Positions 36,095 through 44,963 of a stretch of DNA of 64,000 bases are shown piece by piece. The stretch is from Acidobacteriota bacterium (GTDB taxonomy: Bacteria; Acidobacteriota; Blastocatellia; Chloracidobacteriales; JADJPF01): assembly GCA_016213785.1 (NCBI GenBank), contig JACQZQ010000008.1, positions 1 to 64,000 on the forward strand, in the 5' to 3' direction. A program made the translations under genes and the position numbers. The first letter of the stretch is position 1; every line of letters begins with the position of its first letter. Below the pieces are notes generated by a model. The model saw nothing but the letters and a program-made list of their open reading frames with translations. It had not been told where the DNA came from and did no database searches.

Positions 36095-36198
36095 GTTTCA
36101 TCTATGAAACATACTATCACAATAGTAATTTTGTTTCAAGTATGAAACGTTTCATCTATGAAACATTTTTACGAGGAAAAATGTTTCATAGATGAAAC
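36095..36198. promoter_or_regulatory. Four 16-bp palindromic operators between divergent genes
   Basis: Copies at 36095-36110, 36133-36148, 36149-36164 and 36183-36198 share GTTTCA(T/A)-N2-ATGAAAC. Three have perfect 7-bp arms, and the second is GTTTCAAGTATGAAAC. The second and third abut with no gap. The set covers the -35 box and start site of the leftward rad52-like promoter, and the last copy lies just upstream of a possible rightward promoter for the XRE gene. The XRE protein is the obvious candidate to bind, giving autoregulation; this is inferred. Confidence 0.88.
36111..36139 (-). promoter_or_regulatory. Promoter of the rad52-like operon
   Basis: On the minus strand, TTGAAA (36134-36139) and TAGTAT (36111-36116) are separated by 17 bp, a good sigma-70-type promoter. 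The -35 box lies inside operator copy 36133-36148. The expected start site, about seven bases past the -10, lies inside copy 36095-36110. This is the usual geometry of a repressed promoter. Confidence 0.75.
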
Positions 36199-36201
36199 GT
36201 T

Positions 36202-36230
36202 TTGATTGTAAGATAATGCTTAAGTATGTT
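36202..36230 (+). promoter_or_regulatory. Possible promoter of the XRE-IrrE-like operon
   Basis: TTGATT (36202-36207) and TATGTT (36225-36230) are spaced by 17 bp, 46 bases before the XRE start codon. The last operator copy ends four bases upstream of the -35 element. The match is moderate; GATAAT at 36212-36217 is an alternative -10. Confidence 0.4.
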
Positions 36231-36276
36231 AAGCTGCAAAAGCGAAAAATATGTTTTTTCTATTGGTTGGTGATTT

Positions 36277-36750
36277 ATGACAGAAAGCCTACTAAATGTA
36301 GTAGAACTAGCAGAATATGTTAAAAAAAAGCGAGAAGATGAGAGCTTAAGTATTCGTCAAGTATCTGAAATTACACAAATTAGCCCATCTACTTTATCTA
36401 GAATAGAAAACGGTATTTGTATTCCAGATAGTGATACTTTAGCTAAATTAACAGCTTGGTTAGGTATTCCAGTTGATAATTTAATGAGAGGAGAACTAAT
36501 CCCTCAAATCCCAACACAAAATAAACCTGAAGGTGTTTTTTATAAATCTACTCCTGATGCAGTTGAAGCACATTTAAGAGCAGACCCAAACCTAAATGCA
36601 GAAACAGCAAAAGCTCTAGCCGAACTATTTCGAGTTGCTTATACTCAATTTGCAATCTCTGATTTTCCAGTAGATTTAGCGGAATCAAGTAAACCTACTA
36701 AAAAAACCGTTACTAAAAGACAACCTTATGTTAGTCGGTCAAGAAAATAA
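36277..36750 (+). CDS. XRE-family repressor, DdrO-like by context
   Basis: A 157-residue protein with an N-terminal Cro/C1-type helix-turn-helix at about 10-70 (LSIRQVSEITQISPSTLSRIENGICIPDSDTLAKL). A helical C-terminal domain at about 90-130 could dimerise, and a basic tail follows. In Deinococcus the XRE repressor DdrO holds DNA-repair genes off until cleaved by the IrrE protease; here an ImmA/IrrE-family gene overlaps this gene by 23 bases. Four palindromes lie upstream and probably bind it. The protein is somewhat longer than DdrO. The homology of the C-terminal halves cannot be settled by eye. Confidence 0.82.
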   Translation: MTESLLNVVELAEYVKKKREDESLSIRQVSEITQISPSTLSRIENGICIPDSDTLAKLTAWLGIPVDNLMRGELIPQIPTQNKPEGVFYKSTPDAVEAHLRADPNLNAETAKALAELFRVAYTQFAISDFPVDLAESSKPTKKTVTKRQPYVSRSRK

Positions 36751-37354
36751 ATATATTTCAGAAACAGAATTACTACCACCAACGATTAAACGTAAAATCT
36801 TTGAGAAAATAGGTCTTCAAATTAGACAAATAGCTGCTACCCCACTAGATAAAGCATTAAATCCTTGGCAGCTAGCACCATTAGTTAAACTAAAAGTAGT
36901 TGATATTAGTTATTTATCTGAACTCTCAATAGAAACTCGTAATACACTTCTTAAAGGAAATTCTAAGGATTGGTCAGGAGCTACTACTATGCCCCTTCCT
37001 AATGGATGGAGGCTAGTCTTTATTAACCCTAAACATAGCCCTGAACGCCAAAGAGCAACTTTAATGGAAGAAATTTCTCATACTGTCTTAGGTCATACTC
37101 CTAGCCTAATAACACCTAATAATACATTAAATAATCAAACTCAGTTTCGTGATTTTAATAAAGCTCAGGAAGAAGCAGCTTATGGTGTAGGCTCAGCCGC
37201 ATTAATTCCTTACTATATGCTTCGCCTCTCAGTCGAAAGAGGGATTTCCGCTGATAGAATTGCTAAAAAATTTGCTGTTAGTGAAGATTTAGCTATTTTT
37301 CGTATAAAAGTTTGTCATCTTTGGGATAGCTATAAAAATTACATAAGAGACTAA
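36728..37354 (+). CDS. ImmA/IrrE-family protein with altered zinc motif
   Basis: A 208-residue protein with the DUF955 (ImmA/IrrE) layout. The metallopeptidase helix reads EEISHTVLGH at 114-123, where the family norm is HEXXH: the first ligand His is replaced by Glu114, while catalytic-position Glu115 and His118 remain. Glu148/149 in QEEAAYGVGSAALIP matches the third-ligand segment. It may use Glu as a ligand, be a natural variant clade, or have lost protease activity and act as a sensor. Its start lies inside the XRE gene (23-base overlap), which implies translational coupling and a functional pair. The family normally cleaves its partner XRE repressor. Confidence 0.82.
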   Translation: MLVGQENKYISETELLPPTIKRKIFEKIGLQIRQIAATPLDKALNPWQLAPLVKLKVVDISYLSELSIETRNTLLKGNSKDWSGATTMPLPNGWRLVFINPKHSPERQRATLMEEISHTVLGHTPSLITPNNTLNNQTQFRDFNKAQEEAAYGVGSAALIPYYMLRLSVERGISADRIAKKFAVSEDLAIFRIKVCHLWDSYKNYIRD

Positions 37355-37437
37355 CTGTAACGCATACTAACTTATAGACTTTTGCCGTTTCTTGTATTAG
37401 CATATTTACTAGAATAATTTAATAAAAAGGGTAAAAA

Positions 37438-40416
37438 ATGTTAGTATTACGTGTCTTATTATTAGTGATTTTTCTAGGCTTTCCTTTAATAGCTTTTGGA
37501 CAAATTGATTCAACATCAGGAGAAATTGTAGGACTAGTAAAAGATACTCAAGGTAATGTTATAGGTGGCTCAACTATTACTATTATACAAGAAAATACTA
37601 ATTTAACCCGTGATGCTATGTCTGATAACTTAGGGAAATTTAATTTCTTAAAACTTCCTCCAAGTGTTTATAAAATTAATATTTCTGCTGATGGGTTTAA
37701 TGATGTTGAGGATCAAGTTTTACTTAGCGTAGGTAAAACCGCTTTATTAGAAATAGTTTTAAGCCCTGCTGGGTCTAAAGATATTATAGAAATTATAGCT
37801 AGTGAAAACTTAAATCGGCTTGAAGGTAGTACTAATATTGATAGAAAGCGAATTCTATCACTTCCTATAAGTCAACGCAATTTTCTACAATTTGCTTTAA
37901 CTGCTCCAGGTTTTGTTTCTGATCAACAAATTGCACGATCTATTACAATTTCTTCAGGGTTTTCTATTAGTGGTCAATCTGGGCGCTCTAATAATGTTAC
38001 TGTAGATGGTTTAGATAATAATGATCGGTTTTTAGGTTCTATAAAAAATATTTTTGGACAAGATAATATACAGGAATTTCAAGTAGTTGCAGATAGTTTT
38101 TCTGCTGAGTTTGGACGTGCTTTAGGTGGGATTACTAATGTTATAAGCCGTAGCGGAAGCAATCAATTTATTAGCGATATATTTTCTATTTATAGTAATA
38201 ATAGAGCTAATGCACGTGATCCGTTTATTTTAGTAAAACAACCCTTTTCTAGATATCAATTTGGAGTTAGTTTAAGTGGTGCATTAAAAAAAGATAAGAG
38301 TTTCTTTTTTCTTTCTTTTGAAAGATTATCTTTAGATAAAAAGAAATTTATAACTATTAACCAATCAATTCTTGATTCTTTAAATAGGCAAAATTTTCCT
38401 AACCGAGGTGGAAGTGTTTCTGCTTCAGAGGCTGCAACCTATTTATCAGGCCGTTTAGATAATAACTTTACTCCTAATTCTAGTCTTTGGCTTCGCTATA
38501 ACTTTGGAGGGACTTTTAAGGGCGATGGGGAAAATTTTGGTTTTAATGAACTAGAGACTTATGGGGGTGCAAGTAGAATAAAAGATAATGCTATTGCAAC
38601 AAGTTATACTTATATTAATCCAACCCATAATTTTGTTAATGAAGCTAGATTTCTTTATAGCTACAGAGATCAAGCTACTTTGCCTCCTGATGATACAGTT
38701 CAATTAAGAATTAGTACTGGGAGTAGTAATGAAAATGATGAAGCAACATATGGGACTTTTTCACGTCTGCCACAGCTTTATACACAAAGTACTTATCAAT
38801 TTGTTGACAATTTTTCTTTTATCAAGGGCCGAAACCAAGTTAAATTTGGTGTAGATTTTGAATATGTTAATGTGCCCTCTAGTAAAACAGAAATCCCCTT
38901 TTTTAATAGTGGAGTAGCAATATTCTCACCACTAGATTTAAGTGCTATTAGTGGACTGCCTAACTTGCCTAACTTAAGTGGATTAGAGGCTTTTGATCCT
39001 ACTCTACGTAACACTGCACAGACTAATACCTTAAAATTCTTTTCTGGAATACTTCCAGGGGTAATTCCTAATTTTCCTAAAGGCATAGCTCTAGACAAAA
39101 TCCCTATTCCGCTTATTTATATTCAATCTTTTGTTGACCCTAAAGTAGGAGTAACAGGAAAATTTTTGTCTCTTTTTGCTCAAAATGAATTAAAAGCCAA
39201 AGACAACGTGTTAATTAAATTTGGCTTAAGGTATGATCTTAACCGTTTAGCTAAAGTTCCAAGCAATAATGGGAATTTTAGCCCTAGAGTAGCTTTTTCC
39301 TATAGACCAATACAAAACTTAAGTTTTCGTGCAGGTTATGGTTTATTTTTTGGCCTACCTTTAATTTCACCAGCCCTAGATGTAGAGTTAAGTAAAAAGG
39401 CTGAAGTAGCAATTTTAACTTTTCCTTTTTCTGTTCTACCCTTTACATTAGCAGAAAAAAGATTCCCAAAAAGCGATCATGCTCCCAAAGGAATTCCTAT
39501 AACTCCTCAACTTGCAGCCACTTTTCAACATCAAACAAATTTACGTAATAGTTACTCACAGCAAATTGTATTTGGGTTAGACTACTATATAAATAAAAAT
39601 ATAAATGTTTCAGCAAACTACACTTATGTTAAAGGTATTAAACTACTTAGCCTAAGAAATATAAATCCTGTTATAAGGCCAATTGCAGGAGACGCTTTAG
39701 GTAGTCAAATTACAGACCGTATTTTTCCAGATCGTGGAGCAGTTTTTGAATTTGGATCAAGTTTTGATAGCTACTATAATGGGCTTACCTTATCTTTTGA
39801 GCGGCGTTTTACAGAAAATTTTGGGTTTTTAGCAAACTATATTTTTTCAAAAACAATAGATATTTCAACAAATGTTGTTTCTATAACAAGTGATCAGCTA
39901 TCTGACCCACTAAATCCTAGGGCTGATCAGGGTTTAGCTAGTTTTGATCAAAGACATAGACTCTATTTATCTGCTTTAATGGCTTTGCCTAATAAGACTT
40001 TACTAAAAGGAATTTCGCTTTCAACCATACTAAGGATAAATTCAGGTCTGCCGTTTAACCTAATTGCAAATGAAGACCTTAATATGAACGGAGATTTTTT
40101 TGAGCCAAGCGATAGACCAAATAAAATAGGGCGTAACCTAGGTATTCAACCAAGTTTTGCTGCCTTAGATTTACGATTAACAAAGTCTTTTACATTAAAA
40201 GAAAGACATAAACTTGAGTTTTTTATTGAAGGTTTTAATGTCTTAAATCGTGCTAATATAGGGACTTTAATAAATCAAGTTGCTTCTAAAGACTTGCAAG
40301 GAAATTTTATTCTCCCACGCCAAAAAAATGGTAGATTTATACTTGAAAATGTTGGTGTAATGTTTTCATCTAATCAAAGATTATTACAGTTTGGTTTTAG
40401 ACATACTATTAAATAA
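37438..40416 (+). CDS. Oar-like TonB-dependent outer-membrane receptor
   Basis: A 992-residue outer-membrane protein. The signal peptide (about 1-22) is followed by a carboxypeptidase regulatory-like domain (about 28-105: GEIVGLVKDTQGNVIGGSTITI). Then come a plug-like domain with SGQSGRSNNVTVDGLDNND at about 180 and a long beta-barrel ending LQFGFRHTIK. This is the Oar/CarO-type architecture abundant in Acidobacteriota. The typical N-terminal TonB box is not obvious. The substrate could be a peptide, siderophore or sugar. It is monocistronic, with a hairpin about 50 bases after its stop. Confidence 0.85.
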   Translation: MLVLRVLLLVIFLGFPLIAFGQIDSTSGEIVGLVKDTQGNVIGGSTITIIQENTNLTRDAMSDNLGKFNFLKLPPSVYKINISADGFNDVEDQVLLSVGKTALLEIVLSPAGSKDIIEIIASENLNRLEGSTNIDRKRILSLPISQRNFLQFALTAPGFVSDQQIARSITISSGFSISGQSGRSNNVTVDGLDNNDRFLGSIKNIFGQDNIQEFQVVADSFSAEFGRALGGITNVISRSGSNQFISDIFSIYSNNRANARDPFILVKQPFSRYQFGVSLSGALKKDKSFFFLSFERLSLDKKKFITINQSILDSLNRQNFPNRGGSVSASEAATYLSGRLDNNFTPNSSLWLRYNFGGTFKGDGENFGFNELETYGGASRIKDNAIATSYTYINPTHNFVNEARFLYSYRDQATLPPDDTVQLRISTGSSNENDEATYGTFSRLPQLYTQSTYQFVDNFSFIKGRNQVKFGVDFEYVNVPSSKTEIPFFNSGVAIFSPLDLSAISGLPNLPNLSGLEAFDPTLRNTAQTNTLKFFSGILPGVIPNFPKGIALDKIPIPLIYIQSFVDPKVGVTGKFLSLFAQNELKAKDNVLIKFGLRYDLNRLAKVPSNNGNFSPRVAFSYRPIQNLSFRAGYGLFFGLPLISPALDVELSKKAEVAILTFPFSVLPFTLAEKRFPKSDHAPKGIPITPQLAATFQHQTNLRNSYSQQIVFGLDYYINKNINVSANYTYVKGIKLLSLRNINPVIRPIAGDALGSQITDRIFPDRGAVFEFGSSFDSYYNGLTLSFERRFTENFGFLANYIFSKTIDISTNVVSITSDQLSDPLNPRADQGLASFDQRHRLYLSALMALPNKTLLKGISLSTILRINSGLPFNLIANEDLNMNGDFFEPSDRPNKIGRNLGIQPSFAALDLRLTKSFTLKERHKLEFFIEGFNVLNRANIGTLINQVASKDLQGNFILPRQKNGRFILENVGVMFSSNQRLLQFGFRHTIK

Positions 40417-40454
40417 AAACTAAAACATTTAGATTAAAAGGTATTTGTAGGTTT

Positions 40455-40497
40455 AAAAAATAATAGCCCGCCTAACACTACCGAATTGCTAGGCGGG
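40455..40497 (-). terminator. Leftward rho-independent terminator
   Basis: CCCGCCTA (40467-40474) pairs with TAGGCGGG (40490-40497). Read on the minus strand, the stem is followed by CTATTATTTTTT. The T-run exists only in that direction, so it ends a leftward transcript, most simply that of the small frame at 40586-40657. It may also slow rightward transcription from the Oar-like gene. Confidence 0.75.
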
Positions 40498-40585
40498 AAC
40501 CAAAACCGAAGAGGAGGAAAATTACTTGTAAAAAGCTCAATATTTAAGAAAACCCAAAGCTAATCTATTGATTTTTTGAACCTTA

Positions 40586-40657
40586 TTAAATATTAACCTT
40601 CCCCCCTAATAACGCGAGTAGAAAAGCAAAGTTCCAGTTTTTCCAAAACTTTTGCAT
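40586..40657 (-). CDS. Possible 23-residue small protein
   Basis: A short minus-strand frame starts ATG at 40657 with AGGTGA five bases upstream and stops at 40586. It encodes a 23-residue peptide with Trp-rich basic start (MQKFWKNWNF), a hydrophobic middle (AFLLALLGG) and a polar end (KVNI). A rho-independent terminator follows 90 bases on in the same direction. The combination of ribosome site, frame and terminator supports a real small gene, but there is no homology evidence. It could be a small membrane protein, a leader peptide or a peptide precursor with a GG site. Confidence 0.45.
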   Translation of the reverse strand: MQKFWKNWNFAFLLALLGGKVNI

Positions 40658-40997
40658 AACTTCACCTGATTTTATTTTTAATTCTCTATAAAGATTTAAA
40701 TTAATTAAGGATAATTTTTTTCTTTATAAACTAATCTTAAAATGTTAAAACCTTTTATAGAAAAAATAGCTCTATAAAATTTATTTCTATTTAGTAAGTT
40801 TCCTTTACTATTATTTATAATATTTGAGTAAGAACTTAAGTTAGACCAAGTTAGCCAAACTATAGCTAACACTCGGTATTTAGACGAGTTATTAGAAGTA
40901 GTGACTTGACAGCCTTTAATTAAGAGTGTTAGTGTTAAGCGTTTTTATCAAAATTTATTGAAATTTATTATAATCAACCTTATTTGGCTGTTGCGTT

Positions 40998-42086
40998 ATG
41001 CCAAACAAAAAAACACAAGAGTTTGTTTTTGATCAACGTAGTCGAGATATTTTACTCTCGGTTATTAGACTCTACATTGATACAGGTGAACCAGTAGGCT
41101 CAAGAACTCTTTCAAAACATTCAAAAGAGAAACTTAGTGCTGCTACTATTCGCAACATTATGGCAGATCTCGAAGATGCTGGTTATCTAACACATCCACA
41201 TACTTCGGCTGGCCGTGTTCCTTCAGATAAAGGCTATAGGTTTTATGTAGATAGTATTTTAAGACAGGTTAAAATTTCAAAATCTGATGAGTCTGTTATA
41301 AAAATCTCCCTCTTAGATTCTGAAATTAATAGCGCTACTCGTTTTATGGAGCGTACCTCACATGTGCTATCACAAATGTCAAATAATGTTGGTATAGTAG
41401 TTTCTCCTAGTATTACACAAGACTTTCTTCAACATATTGAATTTATTAAGTTAACAGATGGGCGAATACTTGTTATCATAGTGTCTCGAACTGGACTGGT
41501 TCGCGATCGGGTTATTCGTATTGAAGGAGATTTTTCTCAACACGAACTAGATAAAACCGCTAGATATGTGACAGATAATTTTAAGGGTCTAAGTATGTTC
41601 GCTATTAGAGCCGAAATACTTAGACGAATGTCTGAAGAAAAAGCACTCTATGACAGATTGTTACAAAATGCAATTTTGCTATGTAATCAAAAAATAACAG
41701 ATGAAGTGCAAGGTGAAGTTTATGTTGATGGCACTTCAACCATTTTAAGTAAACCTGATTTTACAGATACCGATACAGAAAGACTTAGGGCTTTATTCAA
41801 GATGTATGAAGAAAAAGGTAAACTGCTAAAAATTATTAATGAATGTTTGGCAGAGTCCGCTAATACAGGAGTTGGTATTCGTATTGGCTCAGAAAATAAT
41901 ACTCCTAGCTTACGTAATTGTACAATTATAACATCTCCATATATATATAATGGGAACGTTATTGGAGGAGTTGGAGTAGTTGGGCCTACTCGTATGGAAT
42001 ATGCTCGAATGATCACTGTAGTTAATTATATTGCTCGATTATTTGAGAAAGTTTTTAGCGAAGATATTCAGCTTGCTTCTCGCTAA
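40998..42086 (+). CDS. hrcA: Heat-inducible transcription repressor HrcA
   Basis: Represses groE and dnaK operons by binding CIRCE elements. The 362 residues show the N-terminal winged helix (about 8-85) with RDILLSVIRLYIDTGEPVGSR and LSAATIRNIMADLEDAGYL. Next is HTSAGRVPSDKGYRFYVD, then the GAF-like and dimerisation domains, ending VGGVGVVGPTRMEYARMI. All family signatures are present. It heads the cluster hrcA-grpE-dnaK-dnaJ-hslO. I found only diverged, oddly spaced CIRCE-like half sites upstream. Confidence 0.96.
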   Translation: MPNKKTQEFVFDQRSRDILLSVIRLYIDTGEPVGSRTLSKHSKEKLSAATIRNIMADLEDAGYLTHPHTSAGRVPSDKGYRFYVDSILRQVKISKSDESVIKISLLDSEINSATRFMERTSHVLSQMSNNVGIVVSPSITQDFLQHIEFIKLTDGRILVIIVSRTGLVRDRVIRIEGDFSQHELDKTARYVTDNFKGLSMFAIRAEILRRMSEEKALYDRLLQNAILLCNQKITDEVQGEVYVDGTSTILSKPDFTDTDTERLRALFKMYEEKGKLLKIINECLAESANTGVGIRIGSENNTPSLRNCTIITSPYIYNGNVIGGVGVVGPTRMEYARMITVVNYIARLFEKVFSEDIQLASR

Positions 42087-42162
42087 CTTGTCTATTGTAT
42101 GTTAAAAGTCAAAATAACTTATTCTAAAATAAACCCTTAAACCTATAGGATTTTATCTTAAG

Positions 42163-42873
42163 ATGACCATAGAAAACACTCAATCATCCAATACGGCTAA
42201 TGCTGCAACAACAAAATCTCAAACTACTCCAGAGGTAGAAACTACCTCAAGCCCTAAAATTACAGAAGAACAGCCGCAATTAGAAGATTTAGCTGAAGAT
42301 GCAATAATTTCAGATGCTTCTGAAACAGACCCAAGCCCTGAAGAAAACACTACTACTTCTTTGATGAGCGAAAGCGAAGCTGCACAGCTTTTAATAGAAC
42401 TTTCAGATGCACAAGAACGCGCTGCAAAATTTTCTGAAGAAAAAAAACTGATCTATGAACAATTAATGCGCCGCCAAGCAGAGTTTGAAAACTTCCGTAA
42501 GCGGGTTGAAAGAGAACGTACAGAAGTAAATTTACAAGCAAAAGCTAATGTTGTAATAGAACTTCTACCAGTCTTAGATAATTTAGAACGTGCTTTAGAA
42601 TCTGCTCCAAAAGGCGATGAAGTTCTTTTTGAAAACATTTTAACAGGTGTAAAACTAATTCATAGACAATTTTTAGATGTTTTAATTGGACTTGGACTCT
42701 CTCCTATTAAAGCTATGGGAGAAGCCTTTGATCCTCATATCCATGAGGCTGTTACTACAGAAGCAAATAATGAATTACCAGAAAATACTGTTATTGCAGA
42801 GTTACAAAAAGGCTATAAGCTAGGTGAAAAACTACTTCGTCCAGCAATGGTAAAAGTTTCTGTACGGGGGTAA
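42163..42873 (+). CDS. grpE: Nucleotide exchange factor GrpE
   Basis: Exchanges ADP for ATP on DnaK. The 236 residues have an acidic disordered N-terminus (about 1-65), a long coiled coil (about 66-135) including RRQAEFENFRKRVERE, and the C-terminal four-helix and beta domains with AFDPHIHEAVTTE and ENTVIAELQKGYKLGEKLLRPAMVKV. Length is slightly above average because of the N-terminus. It sits 76 bases after hrcA and probably shares its transcript. Confidence 0.96.
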   Translation: MTIENTQSSNTANAATTKSQTTPEVETTSSPKITEEQPQLEDLAEDAIISDASETDPSPEENTTTSLMSESEAAQLLIELSDAQERAAKFSEEKKLIYEQLMRRQAEFENFRKRVERERTEVNLQAKANVVIELLPVLDNLERALESAPKGDEVLFENILTGVKLIHRQFLDVLIGLGLSPIKAMGEAFDPHIHEAVTTEANNELPENTVIAELQKGYKLGEKLLRPAMVKVSVRG

Positions 42874-42992
42874 TATTCTAAAGCCTAGAGCTATATTTTA
42901 AGTAAATAAGCTATATTTCATAGTTAGAAAGTTTGCTAGATTAACTTACCGATTATAAAATATTAAATAAACACTTAATTCTTTTAAAAACT

Positions 42993-43001
42993 TGTTATAA
43001 T
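42993..43001 (+). promoter_or_regulatory. Extended -10 promoter element before dnaK
   Basis: TGTTATAAT at 42993-43001 is a perfect extended -10 (TGn-TATAAT), 66 bases before the dnaK start. The -35 region (around 42973) has no good TTGACA, as is normal for extended -10 promoters. It would give dnaK its own transcript besides read-through from hrcA-grpE. No CIRCE palindrome is visible around it. Confidence 0.6.
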
Positions 43002-43066
43002 AGCGTAAGGCTTTGGCTTTAGAAGTCAGTAGTTTTAGAATATTACAATATTTTAGGATATTTTTT

Positions 43067-44902
43067 ATGGGCAAAGTTATAGGAATTGATTTAGGGACAA
43101 CAAATTGTTGTGTGGCTGTAATGGAGGGAGGCGTAACCCAAATTATACCCAACAAAGAAGGGGGACGTACTACACCTTCTGTAGTAGGCTTTACTGATAA
43201 AGGAGAAAGATTAGTAGGCCAAATAGCTAAACGCCAAGCTATTACTAATGCAGCTAATACGGTTTTTGCAGTAAAACGCTTAATAGGTCGTAAATATAAC
43301 TCTCCAGAAGTTCAACGTGCAAAAGAATCATCTCCTTATGAAATCACAGAGTCTGCTAACGGGGATGCTAGGGTTAGAATTCAAACCAGGGATTATTCAC
43401 CACCAGAAGTATCAGCAATTATATTACAAAGATTAAAATCAGCAGCAGAAGACTTTCTTGGTGATGAAGTTGATGAAGCAATTATAACTGTACCAGCCTA
43501 TTTTGATGACTTCCAACGCCAAGCTACTAAAGATGCCGGTAAAATTGCTGGTCTTAATGTCCAACGTATAATTAATGAACCTACTGCTGCTGCTCTAGCT
43601 TATGGGCTTGGTAAAAGAGCTTCAGAAAAAGTTGCAGTATATGACCTAGGTGGAGGAACATTTGATATTTCAATACTAGAAATGAATGATGGAGTGTTTG
43701 AAGTTCTATCAACTTGCGGGGATTCATTTTTAGGTGGTGAGGATTTTGACCAACGTATTATTGATTGGCTTATTGATGAATTTAGAAATGAAACTAATAT
43801 TGATCTTCGTCAAGATCGCTTAGCCCTTCAACGCCTTAAAGAAGCCGCTGAACGCGCTAAATGTGAGCTTTCTAACACAATGGAAGCTACTATTAACCTC
43901 CCCTTTATCTCTGCTGATACTTCTGGCCCAAAACACTTAAATAAAGCTTTAAGTAGAAATAGATTTGAAGATTTAGTAGCAGATTTAGTAGAAAGAACTG
44001 TTGAGCCTTGTCAAAAAGCTCTTTGGGATGCAAGACTTAAACAAGGTGATATTGATAAAGTTCTTTTAGTTGGCGGTCAAACTCGCTCTCCTATCGTTCA
44101 AAGGCGTGTAGAACAGCTTTTTGGCCGAGCACCATCAGCAGAAATTAACCCAGATGAAGTAGTTGCAATGGGCGCGTCTATTCAAGGTGGTGTGTTACTT
44201 GGCGAAGTTAAAGACTTAGTTCTTTTAGACGTTATCCCTCTCTCTTTAGGTATTGAAACTAGAGGAGGGGTGTTTACTAAGATTATTGATCGCAATGCTA
44301 CTTTACCTATAAAGAAGAGTTTAGTGTTTACTACTGTAGCAGATAATCAATCAACTGTAGAAGTCCATGTTTTGCAAGGTGAGCGTGAAATAGCTACACA
44401 TAACCGATCACTTGCAAAGTTTGAGTTAGTTGGAATTGCTCCTGCTCCTCGCGGTGTGCCACAAATTGAAGTTAGTTTTGAGATAAATGTAGATGGGATT
44501 GTAGAAGTTTCTGCTCGTGATAAAATGACAGGACTTGAGCAGGCTATGAAAATTTCTCCATCATCAGGGCTTTCTCCAGATGAAATATATAGATTAATTG
44601 AAGAAGCTAAGGCTAATGAAGAGGCAGATAAACAACAAAAAGAAATTTTGCTGCTAAAAAATCGCCTAGAAGGGCTTCTACAAAACACCCAGCGCTCATT
44701 TAGTGAATTTGGTTGGATGCTTTCTGTTAACGAACAAGAATCTGTTCGTAATACTTTAATGGTTGCTAAAGAAGCTATGGCAAGCGATGATATAGGGATG
44801 ATAAAACAAAATTTAGCAGAATTAGAAAAGATAGGGAGAATTATTACAGATGCTATGTTTTCTGGTGCTGCCGGTGGGCTAGGGCCTGGCGGCGGGATGT
44901 AG
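43067..44902 (+). CDS. dnaK: Molecular chaperone DnaK
   Basis: Hsp70 chaperone. From ATG 43067 (AGGATA upstream) the protein has 611 residues and begins [18 protein letters not shown], the classic phosphate-1 loop. [11 protein letters not shown] and [11 protein letters not shown] are the other actin-fold loops. The substrate-binding domain has the [14 protein letters not shown] start, and the lid ends in a Gly-rich GLGPGGGM tail. The frame stays open upstream to 43013, but that part lacks similarity and ribosome site. It is somewhat shorter than E. coli DnaK, mostly in the lid and tail. dnaJ follows after about 60 bases. Confidence 0.97.
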   Translation: MGKVIGIDLGTTNCCVAVMEGGVTQIIPNKEGGRTTPSVVGFTDKGERLVGQIAKRQAITNAANTVFAVKRLIGRKYNSPEVQRAKESSPYEITESANGDARVRIQTRDYSPPEVSAIILQRLKSAAEDFLGDEVDEAIITVPAYFDDFQRQATKDAGKIAGLNVQRIINEPTAAALAYGLGKRASEKVAVYDLGGGTFDISILEMNDGVFEVLSTCGDSFLGGEDFDQRIIDWLIDEFRNETNIDLRQDRLALQRLKEAAERAKCELSNTMEATINLPFISADTSGPKHLNKALSRNRFEDLVADLVERTVEPCQKALWDARLKQGDIDKVLLVGGQTRSPIVQRRVEQLFGRAPSAEINPDEVVAMGASIQGGVLLGEVKDLVLLDVIPLSLGIETRGGVFTKIIDRNATLPIKKSLVFTTVADNQSTVEVHVLQGEREIATHNRSLAKFELVGIAPAPRGVPQIEVSFEINVDGIVEVSARDKMTGLEQAMKISPSSGLSPDEIYRLIEEAKANEEADKQQKEILLLKNRLEGLLQNTQRSFSEFGWMLSVNEQESVRNTLMVAKEAMASDDIGMIKQNLAELEKIGRIITDAMFSGAAGGLGPGGGM

Positions 44903-44963
44903 CAAGTATTTTAACTTTGTAGTAAAACTTAACCCTATTTGGAGTAATTTAGATTTAATTATT

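Larger units (their letters stand above)
40417..40997. other. 580-bp gap between the Oar-like and hrcA genes
   Basis: This gap holds a GC-rich hairpin (40467-40497) and, on the minus strand, a small open frame (40586-40657), both listed separately. Toward hrcA there are TTGACA at 40906-40911 and two 9-bp inverted repeats, CTAACACTC (40866-40874) and GAGTGTTAG (40924-40932). These resemble halves of the HrcA-binding CIRCE element but stand 49 bp apart instead of nine. The remainder is AT-rich with no gene seen. Confidence 0.5.

Noticed and set aside
40455-40620. Riboswitch or plus-strand structured RNA after the Oar-like gene (hairpin followed by GAGGAGG)
   Set aside because: No gene starts after GAGGAGG on the plus strand, and the hairpin has its T-run only on the minus strand, where it works as a terminator.
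42889-43066. CIRCE operator before dnaK
   Set aside because: No TTAGCACTC-N9-GAGTGCTAA-like palindrome is found there; only an extended -10 promoter is convincing.
44347-44688. 113-residue minus-strand frame opposite dnaK
   Set aside because: It is an antisense shadow of a strongly conserved gene, with no recognisable domain.
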